This document shows positions 62,149-64,000 of a stretch of DNA of 64,000 nt, piece by piece. The stretch spans positions 75,002,426-75,066,425 of the forward strand of contig CM049309.1 of NCBI GenBank assembly GCA_026874595.1, written 5' to 3'. Position 1 is the first letter of the stretch; each line of letters starts with the position of its first letter. Source of the DNA: Sipunculus nudus (lineage: Eukaryota > Annelida > Sipuncula > Golfingiida > Sipunculidae). The notes beneath the pieces were generated by a model. That model was not told where the DNA came from. It saw only the letters and a program-made list of their open reading frames with translations, and searched no databases. Made by a program: the position numbers and the translations under genes.

Positions 62149-63465
62149 TTAAAAAACAAGGCCCAAGTGGCCATGCTGCTTTCCCAGTATGACCTTCACC
62201 CTAACCTCCGCGCAGAAAGCTCTTGAGTAATAAGCTACCGGTTGGCCACACTGCATTAGACAAGCTCCTAAACCTTTATCTGATGCATCACACTGAAGGA
62301 TAGTGTTTTCTCCCTCATCAAAGAATCTCAAGACTGGGGCCTTGGACAGTAGTTGTTGAATTGTCTGAAAACAATCACCATGTATCTCCTCATGCCACTC
62401 AAAATCGGTGTCTTCCCTCAACAACTGTCTAAGTGGGTCAGTAACCTCTGCTAAATTTGGAATATAGTCTCTCACAAAGTTGACCATCCCTAACAGATGC
62501 ATCACTGCTTTCTTGTTGTCTGGTCTAGGCATCTGTTGTATTGCCATCACTTTCTCTGGATCTATCTCAAGGCCTTTGTTTGTGATCCTGTGACCTAAAT
62601 AAGGTAGTGATGTCTGTTTAAATTTCAATTTGTCTTTGTTCAGTTTCAGACCACATGTGAGACATCGTTCCATAAGAGCAACCATCTTTTGGTCATGATC
62701 ACGAACTGCTGCGTCATCAGTGTCTCCCTGGCCAACGATAAAAATGTCATCTGCCACTGTCATGACACCTGACAGTCCTCGAAGGACATTATCCAGCCTC
62801 CGCTGGAACTCTTCAGATGCCAGAGATATGCCCATTGGCATACGGAGCCAACGATATTTTCCCCAGGGTGTCTCGAATGTTGTCAAAAGGCTGCTCTCTG
62901 TATCTAATTCAACTTGCCAGAAACCGTTCTTTGCATCCACAACTGAAAAGACCTTAGCGTTGTGCAGCTCTGGCAATATATCATCTATCACTGGCAAGGT
63001 ATAGTGATTCCTTCTTAAAGCCTTATTTAGTGGTCTTGGGTTTGCAACTACCATTGCAGATATCCAATCGGTCGGTACATCCACTGGCTGTATTATCCCC
63101 AAACGCATCAGTCTCTCTAACTCTTTCTTGACTTTCGGTTTAAGTGCCAATGCTAACTTGACAGGGTTTACATCTCTGTCAATATCAAGGTGAAGTTTAC
63201 CATCTAACTTCCCTTCTCCAGTGAATACTGGCTTGTATGTTTCAAGTAAGTCACCAACTGTCAACTGTTCGTCACATTGCAATATGTTTTCAGTGTTTAC
63301 TGATATAAGAGACATGGCTTGAACTGCTGGTGCACCTAGGAGTGGATTCGCTGAGGTTTCAGTTACTACAAAATCAAGATAATGTTTTGACTGATTCTTT
63401 GGATTTTCAACAGTAGCACTCAATTTACCTAGTGTCATAGTCTCAGACCCATTATACATCAGCAA
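62149..63465 (-). pseudogene. reverse transcriptase/RNase H remnant (Ty3/gypsy type)
   Basis: Up to 438 codons of open frame. RT motifs seen are RPLNKALRRNHYTLP, VVDAKNGFWQ (catalytic D177), FETPWGKYRWLRMPMG and VADD (237-240), then the RNase H start DASDKGLGA and YYSRAF. The stretch before RPLNKAL seems 10-15 residues shorter than in related elements. RNase H breaks off after about 30 residues. The frame opens at a non-ATG codon and continues from protease through a frameshift, so this is a dead copy. Confidence 0.8.
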
Positions 63466-64000
63466 AGTACTGGTGGACTCTCTAACTTCTGAAGTGCTGT
63501 ATCATTAAAGATCTGTTGATATATATACTTGGGCAAAATGTTCACTGTGGCACCACAGTCTAACTGAAAACGTAAGATCTTATCTGCGACCTTAAGCTGA
63601 GCAAAAAGTTTCTTGGGATACTCGCCTTTAGTGTGGACTGCTAAGCTATACTCTGCGTCAGAGTAATCAGATTCAGTATCTGAGCCATTTATGACCGTCT
63701 GAACTCGCTCTGTCCTTTCCCTATGTAACTCATTACACTTTATGGCAAAGTGGTTTCTGCCCGAGCATTTCCTACATTGTTTTCCTTAGGCTGGGCACTG
63801 TTCCCTGCCATAAGCATGACTCTGTCCACAAAACTTACATGATCGCCTGTTCCGTTAGTCGAGGGCCTCTGATGTCACTTTCCATGGACTTGTCTCTTGT
63901 CTGGTGGCCTTTTGGGTTTTGTTTTCATGATATGTACCTCTTCCTGAGTCATGGTTTTGACTTGATGTGTAGTTATTTCCTGTGCTCTACATTTGTCTAT
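62149..64000 (-). mobile_element. Ty3/gypsy-type retrotransposon fragment
   Basis: A gag-pol remnant read right to left, running off the window edge. In order: two CCHC zinc knuckles (about 63837-63730), an aspartic protease motif LDCGAT (about 63546-63565), reverse transcriptase and the start of RNase H. An in-frame TAA (63788-63786) lies between the knuckles, and the protease and RT parts are in different frames (break near 63470-63480). No LTR or integrase is found to the left, so the copy is truncated at about 62200. Confidence 0.85.

Overview
The window looks like nuclear DNA of a marine mollusc, most likely a bivalve. The reasons are AT-rich, intron-containing genes, two tandem Toll-like receptor (TLR) genes, and many short non-autonomous elements with hairpin ends and internal tandem repeats, of a kind known from bivalve genomes. 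This assignment is inferred from gene content and repeat style; no species marker is present.

Layout. 0.4-3.4 kb and 11.0-14.0 kb: two paralogous TLR genes on the + strand, each with one large leucine-rich-repeat/transmembrane exon, a short intron in the same place and phase, and one TIR exon. 16-19.2 kb: a dense nest of tandem-repeat elements. 20.2-21.2 kb: a single-exon rhodopsin-class GPCR on the - strand. 22-30 kb: no convincing genes; tandem repeats, a hairpin-ended element and inverted-repeat elements. 32.6-43.6 kb: a seven-exon - strand gene that I read as the orthologue of the ER chloride channel CLIC-like protein 1 (CLCC1), with repeats in its introns. 45.1 kb onward: the first two coding exons of a TMEM65-like mitochondrial membrane protein on the + strand; its remaining exons were not found and probably lie beyond the window. 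48-62 kb would then be intron or intergenic sequence, with a 145-bp tandem array, two more hairpin-ended elements and a 30-bp minisatellite. 62.1-64.0 kb: a decayed Ty3/gypsy-type gag-pol fragment on the - strand.

The genes do not form one pathway. The TLR pair is an innate-immune receptor cluster. CLCC1 and the TMEM65-like gene are unrelated housekeeping-type genes arranged head to head about 1.5 kb apart.

The most unusual signal is in the repeats. A perfect 12-bp palindrome, GGTGGCGCCACC, or a near match recurs once per unit in at least three tandem-repeat families whose other sequence and unit lengths differ (alternating 149/129 bp, about 339 bp and about 295 bp). Each family sits in an element with a short hairpin at one end and another hairpin at the other, and a motif from one end reappears inverted at the other. 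This resembles Helentron-associated non-autonomous elements (HINEs), but the shared palindrome is not explained by that description alone.
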